The position numbers and the translations under genes are program-made. From Bacillota bacterium (lineage in GTDB: Bacteria > Bacillota > UBA4882 > UBA8346): a stretch of 32,210 nucleotides of DNA. The notes below the pieces were generated by a model. The model saw only the letters and a list, made by a program, of their open reading frames with translations. It ran no database searches and had not been told where the DNA came from. Below, in pieces: positions 6,895 through 15,457 of this stretch. Every line of letters begins with the position of its first letter. The stretch's first letter is position 1. Location of the stretch: positions 1-32,210 of the forward strand of contig JAEYRX010000049.1 of assembly GCA_023435225.1 (NCBI GenBank), in the 5' to 3' direction.

Positions 6895-8562
6895 TTGGGG
6901 CTTTTTAACAAGCAAGACCAAGTATTACTGGTCCCTTTAGGAGGTTTAGGCGAGATCGGTAAAAATATGATGGTTATTGAGTACAATAAAGAAATTATTG
7001 TAATTGATGCCGGATTGATGTTTCCAGATGAAGATATGTTGGGTATAGATTTAGTAATCCCGGATGTCTCCTATTTGATTGAAAACAAGGATAAAGTAAA
7101 GGGAATTATTTTAACCCATGGGCATGAAGATCATATAGGAGCTTTACCATATGTCTTAAAACAAATTAATGTTCCGATTTATGGCACCAAATTAACCTTG
7201 GGTCTGGCCAAAGGGAAATTTGAAGAACACAATATGGTTCGTGATGTTACTATGAATTGTATTAAGGCTGGTGATCAGTTTAGAGTTGGTAACTTTTTAA
7301 TTGAAGCTATTCATGTTAACCATAGTATCGCTGACGTGGTTGCTTTTGCAATTCACACTCCGATAGGTATTATTATGCATACTGCTGATTTTAAATTTGA
7401 CCATACGCCGGTTGATGGAAAAGTAACTGATTTTCGTAAATTAGCGGAATTAGGCGACAAAGGAGTATTAGCCCTACTATCAGATAGTACTAATGTAGAA
7501 ACTGTTGGTTATACTCCATCAGAACGAGATTTGGCTAAAACATTCGAAGAGTTATTTGTTCAAGCCGAGGGGCGGATATTAGTTACTACTTTTGCTTCCA
7601 ACATTCATCGAATTCAACAAATCATGAATACTGCTTTTTTCCATAACCGGAAAGTAGCTCTAGTTGGACGGAGTATGGTAAACGTAGTAACAATTGCCAT
7701 GGATTTAGGTTATCTACGGGTGCCGGAAGGGTTAATTATTGATATTGACGAACTGGATCGTTATCCGGTTAATCAACTGACGATAATCACTACCGGGAGC
7801 CAAGGTGAGCCAATGTCGGCCCTTTCCAGGATGGCTACCGCTGAACACCGGAAAATCAATATTATCCCCGGAGATACTGTTATTATATCCGCATCGACTA
7901 TCCCCGGCAATGAACGTCTCATAGCCAGGACCATTAATCATCTTTTTAAACAAGGAGCAATAGTTATTTATGAATCTGTTTCCGGTATCCACGTCTCCGG
8001 TCATGCCAGTCAAGAAGAACAGAAATTAATGTTGAATTTGGTTAAACCGAAGTTTTTTATCCCAGTCCATGGAGAATACCGGCATTTGGTTCAACATGCC
8101 AGACTAGCGGTAGATGTAGGTATTGAAAGTGAAAATGTCTTAATTGCCGAAAATGGAGATTTGATAGAACTTACTCGTGATACCATCCGTCTGGCCGGGA
8201 AAGTGCCTTCAGGGAGAATTTTTGTAGATGGACTTGGAGTTGGTGATGTTGGAAATATTGTTCTCCGTGATCGAAAACAGTTATCGCAAGACGGAATATT
8301 GATCGTAGTGGTAACGATTGATAAAGAGAATGGAAAGGTTGTGGCGGGACCGGATATTGTATCCAGAGGATTTGTATATGTTAGAGAATCCGAAGCGCTA
8401 ATTGATGAAGCTAAGGAAAAGGTTAAGATAGCTTTGGAAAAATGTACGGGATATTCGGATTGGGCTACACTTAAGAATCAAATCCGGGAGATTTTAAGTA
8501 AGCATCTATACGGCCGAATGAAACGCCGTCCCATGATTTTACCGATTATAATGGAAGTCTAA
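6895..8562 (+). CDS. rnjA: Ribonuclease J
   Basis: A 555-aa metallo-beta-lactamase/beta-CASP ribonuclease with 5'-3' exo- and endonuclease activity on RNA. The zinc motif HGHEDH is at residues 75-80. The beta-CASP part holds TTGSQGEPMSALSRMA and SGHAS, and the C-terminal domain (about 450-555) is complete; length matches RNase J1/J2 (about 555). The TTG start at 6895 is set by AGGAGGTG at 6878-6885 with 9-nt spacing; an upstream TTG at 6865 would place this site inside the gene. The gene stands alone behind its own promoter and a long leader, which may allow self-regulation (inference). Confidence 0.96.
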   Translation: MGLFNKQDQVLLVPLGGLGEIGKNMMVIEYNKEIIVIDAGLMFPDEDMLGIDLVIPDVSYLIENKDKVKGIILTHGHEDHIGALPYVLKQINVPIYGTKLTLGLAKGKFEEHNMVRDVTMNCIKAGDQFRVGNFLIEAIHVNHSIADVVAFAIHTPIGIIMHTADFKFDHTPVDGKVTDFRKLAELGDKGVLALLSDSTNVETVGYTPSERDLAKTFEELFVQAEGRILVTTFASNIHRIQQIMNTAFFHNRKVALVGRSMVNVVTIAMDLGYLRVPEGLIIDIDELDRYPVNQLTIITTGSQGEPMSALSRMATAEHRKINIIPGDTVIISASTIPGNERLIARTINHLFKQGAIVIYESVSGIHVSGHASQEEQKLMLNLVKPKFFIPVHGEYRHLVQHARLAVDVGIESENVLIAENGDLIELTRDTIRLAGKVPSGRIFVDGLGVGDVGNIVLRDRKQLSQDGILIVVVTIDKENGKVVAGPDIVSRGFVYVRESEALIDEAKEKVKIALEKCTGYSDWATLKNQIREILSKHLYGRMKRRPMILPIIMEV

Positions 8563-8650
8563 TAGGCGATAGGCAACGTGCAATAGGCGAAAGGCGCAAA
8601 TAAAAACTCCATTCTTTTTTAAACTGTCGCCTAACGCCTTTCGCCTCTAG
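8563..8650. terminator. Heptamer-type repeats forming a convergent hairpin
   Basis: The strand carries TAGGCGATAGGC-type short repeats, and AGGCGAAAGGCG (8585-8596) is perfectly complementary to CGCCTTTCGCCT (8635-8646). The loop contains a T6 run. It lies between the convergent RNase J and zinc-ribbon genes, whose 3' end it abuts, and probably acts as a bidirectional end structure. Confidence 0.55.
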
Positions 8651-8653
8651 CCT

Positions 8654-8878
8654 TTAAGGTTCATCAAACGGCTTATCCAAATTATTTAAAATCTGGCGTA
8701 GCTCATCTTCCCATTTTAATTGATGATAAGTGAGAACTTCTCTTCGTACTAAAGATGGGGTATGACAATGAGAACAGACGATACCTAATAAATCATGTTT
8801 CCGGTTGACAATATAATGAAGCGTATCAACCTCACAACGAGGACAAAGATAAACATGATCCAACTCCTGACGGTCCAT
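8654..8878 (-). CDS. Small zinc-ribbon protein (74 aa)
   Basis: A 74-aa cytoplasmic protein with two cysteine pairs, CPRC (C12/C15) and CSHC (C35/C38), arranged as a four-cysteine zinc ribbon, followed by an acidic helical C-terminus. GAGGGAG lies 10 nt before the ATG, so the start is well supported. Similar short zinc-ribbon proteins are common in Firmicutes and mostly uncharacterised; I do not assign a function. It converges with RNase J. Confidence 0.7.
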   Translation of the reverse strand: MDRQELDHVYLCPRCEVDTLHYIVNRKHDLLGIVCSHCHTPSLVRREVLTYHQLKWEDELRQILNNLDKPFDEP

Positions 8879-9513
8879 TTTTAAGCAACTCCCTCTATAA
8901 CTTCAGTTGTTACTAGTTTAGAGTTGACAGTTGATAGTTTACAGTTTAGTAAAAAGAACCCCAATTTTGCGGTTAAATGTTTTAATACTAAGTTAGCCAT
9001 AATGTACATGAGGGTCTTCGCTGGGCTAACTGCGACCTCTTGCCCCTGCAATAGGGGCAACCACCGGTCATAGAAGCCTAAGAACCTTATCATCCTTGGA
9101 GGTTATGTTTTACTGACTTAAGAATCTTTCAGCTTTATTCGCTTCAGAGAATGGTGGTTATCCCTGTTTAGGGACAAAGGGTCCGGTTTTTAGGTTTACT
9201 TTTTTGCAGGGAACCTTCTCTAAATAGATAGTCGCTAATGTTTTATAACTGTCAACTCTACACTGTAAACTGTCAACTAAGCCTGCACCATAAACTGTAA
9301 ACTCCTGACTCCTGACGACTTTCTCTATAATCATATTCTGCTTCCAACAGTGAGAATAATGCCTGGCAACTATAGAAGGAGCAGCTAAAATATTACTTTT
9401 CACTTTTAGACAACTTTACGTAAAAAATTTTTAATACTCTATAACTTGTTATAATTGAGCAGGAATGGCATCACCTTCCAACGAATAATTAACAAATTAG
9501 TGGAGGTGGGCTG
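8879..9513. other. Gene-free region: inverted heptamer arrays around repeat R, then dprA upstream DNA
   Basis: Short-repeat arrays at 8919-8948 (AGAGTTGACAGTTGATAG type) and 9244-9320 (AACTGTCAACTCTACAC and CTCCTGA types) face each other and bracket repeat R at 9016-9165. GGACAAAGGGTCCGGTTTTT (9172-9191) is a small terminator-like hairpin. Before dprA lies the dyad TATAACTTGTTATA (9440-9453), which overlaps a possible TATAAT (9450-9455) without a clear -35. Minus frames at 8881-9093 and 9158-9403 run through the repeats and do not look like genes. Confidence 0.6.
9016..9165 (-). repeat. Unrecognised repeat 'R', paralogue of 129-430
   Basis: Read on the minus strand it begins AGGGATAACCACCATTCTC and runs to GGGGCAAGAGGTCGCAGTTAG-CCA-CGAAG. 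It matches repeat L throughout, but lacks both the 98-bp MITE (the joint reads GATTCTTAAGTC) and the block of about 50 bp between ATTGCAGG and GGCAAG. CCCCTATTGCAGGGG makes a hairpin. It is in the opposite orientation to L. Confidence 0.6.
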
Positions 9514-10602
9514 ATGAGATTAGAGGAGTTAAAGTATTGGCTTTGGTGGAATAGAGTCCCTGGGGTAGGGTCTGCTCGTTTTTTTAAATTACTTGAAGAA
9601 TACGGTTCAATGGCTGATGCCTGGCAGGCCTCATATCTTGAATTAAAACCGCTAATTGGCGAGAAAACTTTACTTGGCTTAACGGAGACTAAGAAAAACT
9701 GGGACCCGGATGAAGAACTGGAGAAAGTAACTCATCTGGGATTACGTATTTATAGTTTTCAGGATCAGGATTATCCTCCACTTTTAAAAAAAATTCCGGA
9801 TCCGCCCCCTATTTTATATGCTAAGGGGAAATTTGAATATGGCGATGATATAGCTATCGCCATCGTTGGGACGCGGACTCCTTCTCCAAACGGCGCATTT
9901 ACTGCTCAAGAATTAGCTTCTCAATTAACCAGACAAGGTATTACTATAGTCAGCGGGATGGCCAGAGGAATTGATTCGGAAGCTCATAAAGGAGCTCTAG
10001 AATCCGGAGGTAGAACCATCGCGGTTTTAGGGTGTGGAGTTGACATTGCTTATCCCCCGGAAAATGAAATGTTGATGGATGGTATCGCTGAACATGGTGT
10101 GGTAATTTCTGAATATCCTTTGGGCACTACCCCTTTTGCTAAAAATTTTCCGGCTCGGAACCGTATTATCAGTGGATTAAGTTTGGGAGTAGTAGTGGTT
10201 GAAGCGGCTCAAGACAGCGGTTCCTTGATTACGGCTGGGTTTTCTTTGGAACAAGGAAGGGAAGTATTTGCCGTCCCCGGGAATATAGGTAGTGAGGTAA
10301 GTAAAGGACCCCATAAATTAATCCGCCAGGGTGCGAAGTTAGTTGAAAATTACCAGGATATTTTGACGGAATTATCAATACCGTTATTATCCGCAAATGA
10401 GATTGAAACGGAGAGCTTTTCTCCGGCTAACGAATTGGAACAAAAAGTAATGACGGTGATGAGTAGGGAACCTCTTCATATTGACCAGATCTTACGGCTT
10501 TCTACCTTAGCTTCAGCACAGGTAAATTCGGTTTTGGTACAGCTTGAGTTAAAAGGTTTGGTAAAAAGATACCCGGGTCAAATGTATTTAAGGGTAAAAT
10601 GA
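9514..10602 (+). CDS. dprA: DNA processing protein DprA (Smf)
   Basis: A 362-aa protein that binds incoming single-stranded DNA and loads RecA during natural transformation. An N-terminal helical (HhH-like) region spans residues 1-65. The Rossmann-type DprA fold follows, with IAIVGTRTPS (GTR at 119-121), VSGMARGID (146-154) and GREVFAVPG. A C-terminal winged helix covers about 305-362. Length is normal. TGGAGGTGGG precedes the ATG. It heads the dprA-smg-topA run and sits in the same window as pil genes and comFB, so a transformation role is well supported. Confidence 0.96.
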   Translation: MRLEELKYWLWWNRVPGVGSARFFKLLEEYGSMADAWQASYLELKPLIGEKTLLGLTETKKNWDPDEELEKVTHLGLRIYSFQDQDYPPLLKKIPDPPPILYAKGKFEYGDDIAIAIVGTRTPSPNGAFTAQELASQLTRQGITIVSGMARGIDSEAHKGALESGGRTIAVLGCGVDIAYPPENEMLMDGIAEHGVVISEYPLGTTPFAKNFPARNRIISGLSLGVVVVEAAQDSGSLITAGFSLEQGREVFAVPGNIGSEVSKGPHKLIRQGAKLVENYQDILTELSIPLLSANEIETESFSPANELEQKVMTVMSREPLHIDQILRLSTLASAQVNSVLVQLELKGLVKRYPGQMYLRVK

Positions 10603-10607
10603 AGCAC

Positions 10608-10635
10608 TTTACATTTAATTTATACATGATATAAT
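10608..10635 (+). promoter_or_regulatory. Promoter ahead of the DUF494 gene
   Basis: TTTACA (10608-10613), 16-bp spacer, TATAAT (10630-10635), just after the dprA stop. The resulting leader of about 280 nt would contain palindrome 10757-10883. Confidence 0.55.
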
Positions 10636-10756
10636 AATGAAGGTTTTTTGGTGTAATTTTAAAAAATGAGGGAAAAAAATATTAATGTAACTTCCTTAAT
10701 TGGAAATGATTTTTTATAAAGCCTATCATTTATTTTGCCGAAATACTTATTAAATG

Positions 10757-10883
10757 AGGGGTTTTCATAATTAAAAATCAGACATACGAATATGATATAA
10801 GAAAAAGCGCCTAGTAAATCGCTTATTAATCAACATTTTCTATCGTATTCGTAATCTTAATTAAGGTAATTGTGAAATCCCCT
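10757..10883 (-). repeat. Family B palindromic element, inverted copy with a different interior
   Basis: The outer arms AGGGGTTTTCATAATTA (10757-10773) and TAATTGTGAAATCCCCT (10867-10883) match the ends of the elements at 11699 and 25281 in reverse orientation, including AAATGAGGGG with its flanking bases. The inner arms TACGAATATGATA (10785-10797) and TATCGTATTCGTA (10841-10853) are unlike those of the other copies, so the interior has been replaced or has diverged. It fills most of the 318-bp gap between dprA and the DUF494 gene. Confidence 0.65.
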
Positions 10884-10920
10884 AATTTTGTATTTACAAC
10901 CAGATTAAGGGGATGAAACA

Positions 10921-11394
10921 ATGGAACGGGTTATTGAAATCGCCAGTTACATAATGAAACAAGTTTTTTTTCAGGGTGAGAATTCTTGTTCCGAACGCGA
11001 TTTAGTTGATGCCCTAGTGCAACAGGGATTTCGTCCGGAAGAAATTGAACAGGCTTTTAGACTTCTTTATTCTCTTCCTGGATCTTTGAAAGCAGGTATT
11101 GACGATTTAAATGAACCCATGCAATTGGAGGAAGGTCACCGTATTTTAAGTCCGGCTGAACGAAAAAAGTTATCTCTAAGTTGCCAGGGAGAAATTTTGC
11201 GGCTGGTTAACAATTCTTTATTGACTTTAAGTGAGTTGGAAAGAGTTTTAACCGAGGCGATACGGATGGAAACTAATGAAGTAGGCCTTAGAGAGCTGGA
11301 ACAAATTTTGCATAAAGTAATTGTTGATGAGGAACGATTATTAATGATTCTACCTCATTCAATGGATATTGGGCCGTTTTTTCTACCCAATTAA
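10921..11394 (+). CDS. smg: DUF494 / Smg family protein
   Basis: A 157-aa helical protein. The mid segment RILSPAERKKLSLSCQGEILRL matches the characteristic R.L...E..KL...C.G.IL.L block of DUF494, and the region after it follows the family pattern up to about residue 148. The N-terminal half contains a helical segment reminiscent of a UBA/RecX-type fold. Function is unknown. In many Proteobacteria smg lies between dprA and topA, exactly as here, which supports the call. AAGGGGATGAAACA precedes the ATG. Smg is less usual in Firmicutes, so this may mark an old or acquired linkage. Confidence 0.8.
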   Translation: MERVIEIASYIMKQVFFQGENSCSERDLVDALVQQGFRPEEIEQAFRLLYSLPGSLKAGIDDLNEPMQLEEGHRILSPAERKKLSLSCQGEILRLVNNSLLTLSELERVLTEAIRMETNEVGLRELEQILHKVIVDEERLLMILPHSMDIGPFFLPN

Positions 11395-11404
11395 GATTTC
11401 TTAG

Positions 11405-11502
11405 GGAAACGCTGATTAATTGAATAAGTGACGATTTTGTGCTTCGCAAAATGCCTAATACCGCATATTTGCTCGCATAAAATCGGATTAATCAGCGCTT
11501 CC
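11405..11502 (+). mobile_element. 98-bp MITE, family A copy 2
   Basis: Same length and orientation as copy 1, with two substitutions: A for G in the left end (GGAAACGC) and T for C in the right inner arm. It is flanked by direct TTAG at 11401-11404 and 11503-11506. It begins 11 bp after the smg stop codon, so it could act as a 3' hairpin for that transcript. Confidence 0.9.
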
Positions 11503-11698
11503 TTAGCTTGGGTATAAATAAATTGAATTGAATTACTAAAAATGAGGTGTGAATTTAATTCAACTCATTAAAATTTTAATAAGGCTTTTATGTTTTTAAA
11601 TGTAAATACTGTTTTAATAGCTTTTGCATTCGGTTTTTAGAATGCAAATTTTATTAAGATATATAAGATGAACTTATATAGCTACTCTTTTTTATATA

Positions 11699-11813
11699 AG
11701 GGAGTTTCATAATTATCATAATTAATTTTTGAAAACAATATATAGCGAATAACCCAGATGCAACTATCAATATATTGTATTCAAATGTTAAATTTTTTAT
11801 TATGAAAACCCCT
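11699..11813 (+). repeat. Family B palindromic element, copy 1
   Basis: Outer arms AGGGAGTTTCATAATTA and the imperfect complement ending CATAATAAAA...; right end TATGAAAACCCCT. The inner arms ACAATATAT (11735-11743) and ATATATTGT (11770-11778) surround GCGAATAACCCAGATGCAAC. Roughly four fifths of bases match the copy at 25281-25396. It has no coding potential. Confidence 0.7.
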
Positions 11814-11823
11814 CATATATTAA

Positions 11824-11928
11824 TACTATTTAGTTAAGCGGTATTACTAAACGGAATAAATTTTCAATTATGACTTTTGTAAATTTGGAATTGAAAATCT
11901 GAAAATCCGTTGTTTTATCTAAATAGTA
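11824..11928. repeat. Nested inverted-repeat element 'J' ahead of topA
   Basis: The outer arms are TACTATTTAG (11824-11833) and CTAAATAGTA (11919-11928). The inner arms are ATTTTCAATT (11860-11869) and AATTGAAAAT (11889-11898), with a 19-nt centre. AAACGGA and TCCGTTGTTT pair partly in between. It is 30 bp upstream of the topA start, so it is either part of the leader or overlaps the promoter. Confidence 0.55.
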
Positions 11929-11957
11929 CAAGGATTCCAGTCAATGGGGGTATTGTT

Positions 11958-14057
11958 TTGAAAACACTTGTGATTGTTGAATCTCCGGCTAAGGCTAAAA
12001 CCATTGAAAAATATCTTGGTAAAAAATATTCAGTTAAAGCCTCTATGGGGCATGTGGTTGATCTACCTAAAAGCCAATTTGGGGTAGATGTTAAGAATAA
12101 TTTTAAACCCAAATATATTACAATTCGCGGAAAAGGGAAAATAATACATGAGTTAAAGGAATCGGTTAAAAAAGCTGATGCTGTTTTACTGGCAACAGAT
12201 CCTGATCGCGAGGGTGAAGCAATATCTTGGCATTTGGCCAATACTTTAGATTTAAAATCAAAACAGGTCAAGCGGATAGAGTTTAACGAGATAACCAAAA
12301 AAGCAGTTGAAAACTCGATAAAAAATCCCCGGGATATAGATATTGATCGCGTAAACGCCCAACAAGCCAGGCGAATCCTTGACCGGATGGTTGGTTATGA
12401 ATTAAGTCCTTTATTATGGAAAAAAGTGCGACGAGGGTTAAGTGCAGGCAGAGTACAATCGGTAGCTGTCAGGTTGGTTTGTGAACGGGAAAAAGAGATT
12501 GAAGAGTTTAAACCGGAAGAATATTGGAGTATTACCGGTGATTTTGCTAGAAAAAATCAGGAAAAATTTACAGCCAAACTAGCTTTAATAAATAAGAAAA
12601 AAGCTGAGATTAAAAATAAGGCTGAAGCGGAAACACTCCAATCAGGTCTTAAAAAGAATCAATATCAAGTAGTAGAGGTTAAAAAAAAGGAACGATTACG
12701 TTTTCCGGCGCCTCCTTTTACCACCAGTAGTCTGCAACAAGAGGCAGCCAGAAAACTTGGTTTTGGTCCCCGGAAAACAATGATTGTTGCCCAACAACTA
12801 TATGAAGGAATTGAGTTGGGTGAGGAAGGGACCGAAGGTTTAATTACATATATGAGAACAGATTCGGTTAGAATTGCCGAAGAGGCTCAAAATTCAGCTC
12901 GTGAAGTTATTAAAGAACGTTATGGGGAAAAATATTTACCGGAAACAATACCGGTATATAAGACCAAAACAGCCGGCGCCCAGGAAGCGCATGAAGCGAT
13001 TCGACCTACCAATGTTACACGACAACCGGAGTCGGTTAAAGCCTTTTTAAATAAAGACCAATACCGGCTATATCAATTAATCTGGAGTCGGTTTATCTCC
13101 AGTCAAATGCCTCCGGCTATTTTTGATACGGTTTCCGCCGATATAAAAGGCGGCGAATTTACATTTAGAGCTAATGGCAATATCCTGAAATTCCCCGGAT
13201 TTTTAGAAGTATATCAGGAAGGTAAGGATGATGAAGCTCCGGAAGAAGAAGAAAGTTTACCGGAACTGACTATGGGAGAGTCGGTAGAGTTAATTAAAAT
13301 TGATCCTAAACAACATTTTACGCAACCTCCGCCAAGATATACTGAAGCCACTTTAATTAAAACCTTGGAGGAAAAAGGTATTGGAAGGCCCAGTACTTAC
13401 GCTCCGACAATTGATACTATAATAAAACGCTATTATGTATTAAGAGAAGAGAAAAGGTTAAAACCGACCGAGCTCGGACAAATTGTAGTCGATTTATTGA
13501 AACAAAAATTTCCCCAGATTGTCGATTATGATTTTACGGCGGAAATGGAAGAAAAACTGGATAAAATAGCTGATGGGGATATTGACTGGGTAAAAGTCTT
13601 AGCTGATTTTTACCACCCGTTTAATAAAGAGGTTCAGATAGCGCTGGAAAACACTGACCCTATTGAAGTCCCATTGGAAGAAAGCGATGAAAAATGCGAG
13701 AAATGCGGCCGAACTATGGTTTACAAATATGGGAGGTTTGGGAAATTTTTAGCTTGTCCCGGTTATCCCGAATGTAAAAATACTAAACCCATCCGTAAAG
13801 ATATGGGAGTTAACTGTCCTAAATGTGGAGTTGGAATGGTTACCGAACGTAAATCTAAGCGAGGGCGACATTTTTACGGATGTAACCAGTATCCAAACTG
13901 CGACTTTGTAAGTTGGGAAAGACCCTATAAAGATCCTTGTCCTAAATGTAGCTCTATGTGTGTCATAAAAGGCGGCAAGCAGAATAAAGAGATAAAATGT
14001 TTAAAAGAGGGTTGCGGATATTCCCAACAGTTATTAGAACAAGGTGATAATGATTGA
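11958..14057 (+). CDS. topA: DNA topoisomerase I
   Basis: A 699-aa type IA topoisomerase that relaxes negative supercoils. The N-terminal TOPRIM domain shows LVIVESPAKAKTI and DPDREGEAISWHL. The active-site tyrosine is Y298 in TYMRTDSVR. Three four-cysteine zinc ribbons close the protein (starting CEKCG, CPKCG and CPKCS). The size fits Bacillus TopA (691 aa). The TTG start at 11958 follows GGGGG and aligns with the family N-terminus; the frame from 11910 adds a non-homologous extension inside a palindrome. It overlaps trmFO by 4 nt, so the two are translationally coupled. Confidence 0.98.
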   Translation: MKTLVIVESPAKAKTIEKYLGKKYSVKASMGHVVDLPKSQFGVDVKNNFKPKYITIRGKGKIIHELKESVKKADAVLLATDPDREGEAISWHLANTLDLKSKQVKRIEFNEITKKAVENSIKNPRDIDIDRVNAQQARRILDRMVGYELSPLLWKKVRRGLSAGRVQSVAVRLVCEREKEIEEFKPEEYWSITGDFARKNQEKFTAKLALINKKKAEIKNKAEAETLQSGLKKNQYQVVEVKKKERLRFPAPPFTTSSLQQEAARKLGFGPRKTMIVAQQLYEGIELGEEGTEGLITYMRTDSVRIAEEAQNSAREVIKERYGEKYLPETIPVYKTKTAGAQEAHEAIRPTNVTRQPESVKAFLNKDQYRLYQLIWSRFISSQMPPAIFDTVSADIKGGEFTFRANGNILKFPGFLEVYQEGKDDEAPEEEESLPELTMGESVELIKIDPKQHFTQPPPRYTEATLIKTLEEKGIGRPSTYAPTIDTIIKRYYVLREEKRLKPTELGQIVVDLLKQKFPQIVDYDFTAEMEEKLDKIADGDIDWVKVLADFYHPFNKEVQIALENTDPIEVPLEESDEKCEKCGRTMVYKYGRFGKFLACPGYPECKNTKPIRKDMGVNCPKCGVGMVTERKSKRGRHFYGCNQYPNCDFVSWERPYKDPCPKCSSMCVIKGGKQNKEIKCLKEGCGYSQQLLEQGDND

Positions 14058-15358
14058 ATCCAGTTAAAATTATCGGCGCCGGGTTAGCCGGTTCGGAGGC
14101 AGCCTGGCAATTAGTCAATCGAGGCATACCGGTAGAACTCTGGGAGATGAGGCCCGGACGTGAATCCCCTGCCCATCAAAGCGGGGATTTTGCCGAATTA
14201 GTTTGTAGCAATTCATTACGAGGCGCTTCGCTGGAGAATGCGGTTGGATTATTAAAAGAAGAAATGCGGCGGTTGGATTCCCTTATTATGAAAGCCGCGC
14301 TGGAAACTAAAGTACCGGCTGGAGGAGCGCTGGCGGTAAACCGGGTTGAATTTGCAAAAAAAATTACCAAGACTCTTTCGGAACACCCACTGGTAAAAAT
14401 AGTCCGTCAAGAAAAACTGGAGATTCCTGAAGAGACAAGTATTATTGCTACCGGTCCATTAACTTCGGCGGCTTTTTCCGAGGCAATCCGTAAGTTTATC
14501 GGCCGGGATTATTTTTACTTTTATGATGCAGCTGCTCCAATTGTAACCGGAGATTCCCTCGACCGATCAATTGTTTTTGAAGCTTCCCGATATGAAAAAG
14601 GAGATGGGGAGTATTTAAACTGTCCTTTTAATAAAGAAGAGTATCAACAATTTCGGGAAGCCTTGATCAGCGCTGAAGTGGCTGAAGGTCATTTGCCTGC
14701 GGAAAAAGCTATTTTTTTTGAAGGGTGTATGCCGATAGAGGTCTTAGGAAAAAGAGATGTAGATACTATGCGGTATGGACCGATGAAACCGGTTGGAATA
14801 ACCGATCCCGGAACCGGTAAAAGACCTTATGCCCTAGTTCAACTGCGACCGGAAGATAATGAAGGCCGTTTATATAATTTAGTGGGTTTTCAAACTCATT
14901 TAAAATGGGGGGAGCAGCAAAGAGTATTTCGAATGATCCCTGGTTTAGCCAAGGCCGAATTTGTAAGGTACGGAGTAATGCACCGGAATACCTATATTAA
15001 TGCTCCGGTAGTTTTGGCCAAAACTTTACAATCAAAATCAAGGGACAATCTTTTTTTTGCCGGTCAAATGACCGGCGTTGAAGGTTATGTGGAATCTGCC
15101 GCTTCCGGATTAGTTGCTGGAATAAACTGTGCTAGACTGCTTCGAAATCTACCGCTAATTAATTTCCCACCGGAAACCGCTATTGGTGCTTTAATAACCT
15201 ACATTTGTACTGCTGATCCCCGATATTTTCAACCAATGAATGTTAATTTCGGCCTTTTTCCTCCTTTAACCGGAGTTTTGCCGAGTAAAAAAGAACGGCG
15301 TCTGATGTTTGCCAATCGGGCATTGGAAGTATTAGAACAATTAAATTTTGATAATTAG
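14054..15358 (+). CDS. trmFO: tRNA (m5U54) methyltransferase, folate-dependent TrmFO
   Basis: A 434-aa FAD protein that makes ribothymidine at tRNA position 54 using 5,10-methylenetetrahydrofolate. The FAD-binding GAGLAGSEAAW starts near residue 8. ELVCSNSLRG, FFAGQMTGVEGYVESAA and MNVNFGLFPPL are signature blocks of TrmFO (formerly Gid). Length is normal (about 435). The start is TTG, overlapping the topA stop (TTGA). The topA-trmFO-xerC order is classic for Firmicutes. Confidence 0.97.
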   Translation: MNPVKIIGAGLAGSEAAWQLVNRGIPVELWEMRPGRESPAHQSGDFAELVCSNSLRGASLENAVGLLKEEMRRLDSLIMKAALETKVPAGGALAVNRVEFAKKITKTLSEHPLVKIVRQEKLEIPEETSIIATGPLTSAAFSEAIRKFIGRDYFYFYDAAAPIVTGDSLDRSIVFEASRYEKGDGEYLNCPFNKEEYQQFREALISAEVAEGHLPAEKAIFFEGCMPIEVLGKRDVDTMRYGPMKPVGITDPGTGKRPYALVQLRPEDNEGRLYNLVGFQTHLKWGEQQRVFRMIPGLAKAEFVRYGVMHRNTYINAPVVLAKTLQSKSRDNLFFAGQMTGVEGYVESAASGLVAGINCARLLRNLPLINFPPETAIGALITYICTADPRYFQPMNVNFGLFPPLTGVLPSKKERRLMFANRALEVLEQLNFDN

Positions 15359-15413
15359 ATCATTCGTTATAATCCGTAAAATTTCGGTACTTTTTGGTCA
15401 ATTTCGGTTTTTA

Positions 15414-15442
15414 TTGTCAATTTTCGATAATTATGTTATGAT
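15414..15442 (+). promoter_or_regulatory. Promoter ahead of xerC
   Basis: TTGTCA (15414-15419), 17-bp spacer, TATGAT (15437-15442). The predicted start near 15449 would leave a leader of only about 9 nt, with the ribosome site (AAGGACGAGG) partly at the transcript end. TTTCGGT occurs twice just upstream (15382 and 15403), possibly an operator. Confidence 0.45.
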
Positions 15443-15457
15443 AAAGGACGAGGTAGA

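Larger units (their letters stand above)
11395..11957. other. Gene-free region with three consecutive palindromic elements
   Basis: In order it holds the 98-bp MITE (11405-11502), a family B element (11699-11813) and a nested dyad (11824-11928), ending at the TTG start of topA (11958). The AT-rich stretch 11507-11698 shows nothing I can name. A minus-strand frame at 11915-12298 is a shadow of topA. Confidence 0.6.

Noticed and set aside
7732..8013. 93-aa minus-strand frame inside RNase J
   Set aside because: Antisense to the beta-CASP coding region, no ribosome site, no independent support.
11915..12298. 127-aa minus-strand frame over the topA start
   Set aside because: Complete overlap with the strongly supported topA N-terminus; no ribosome site or recognisable domain.
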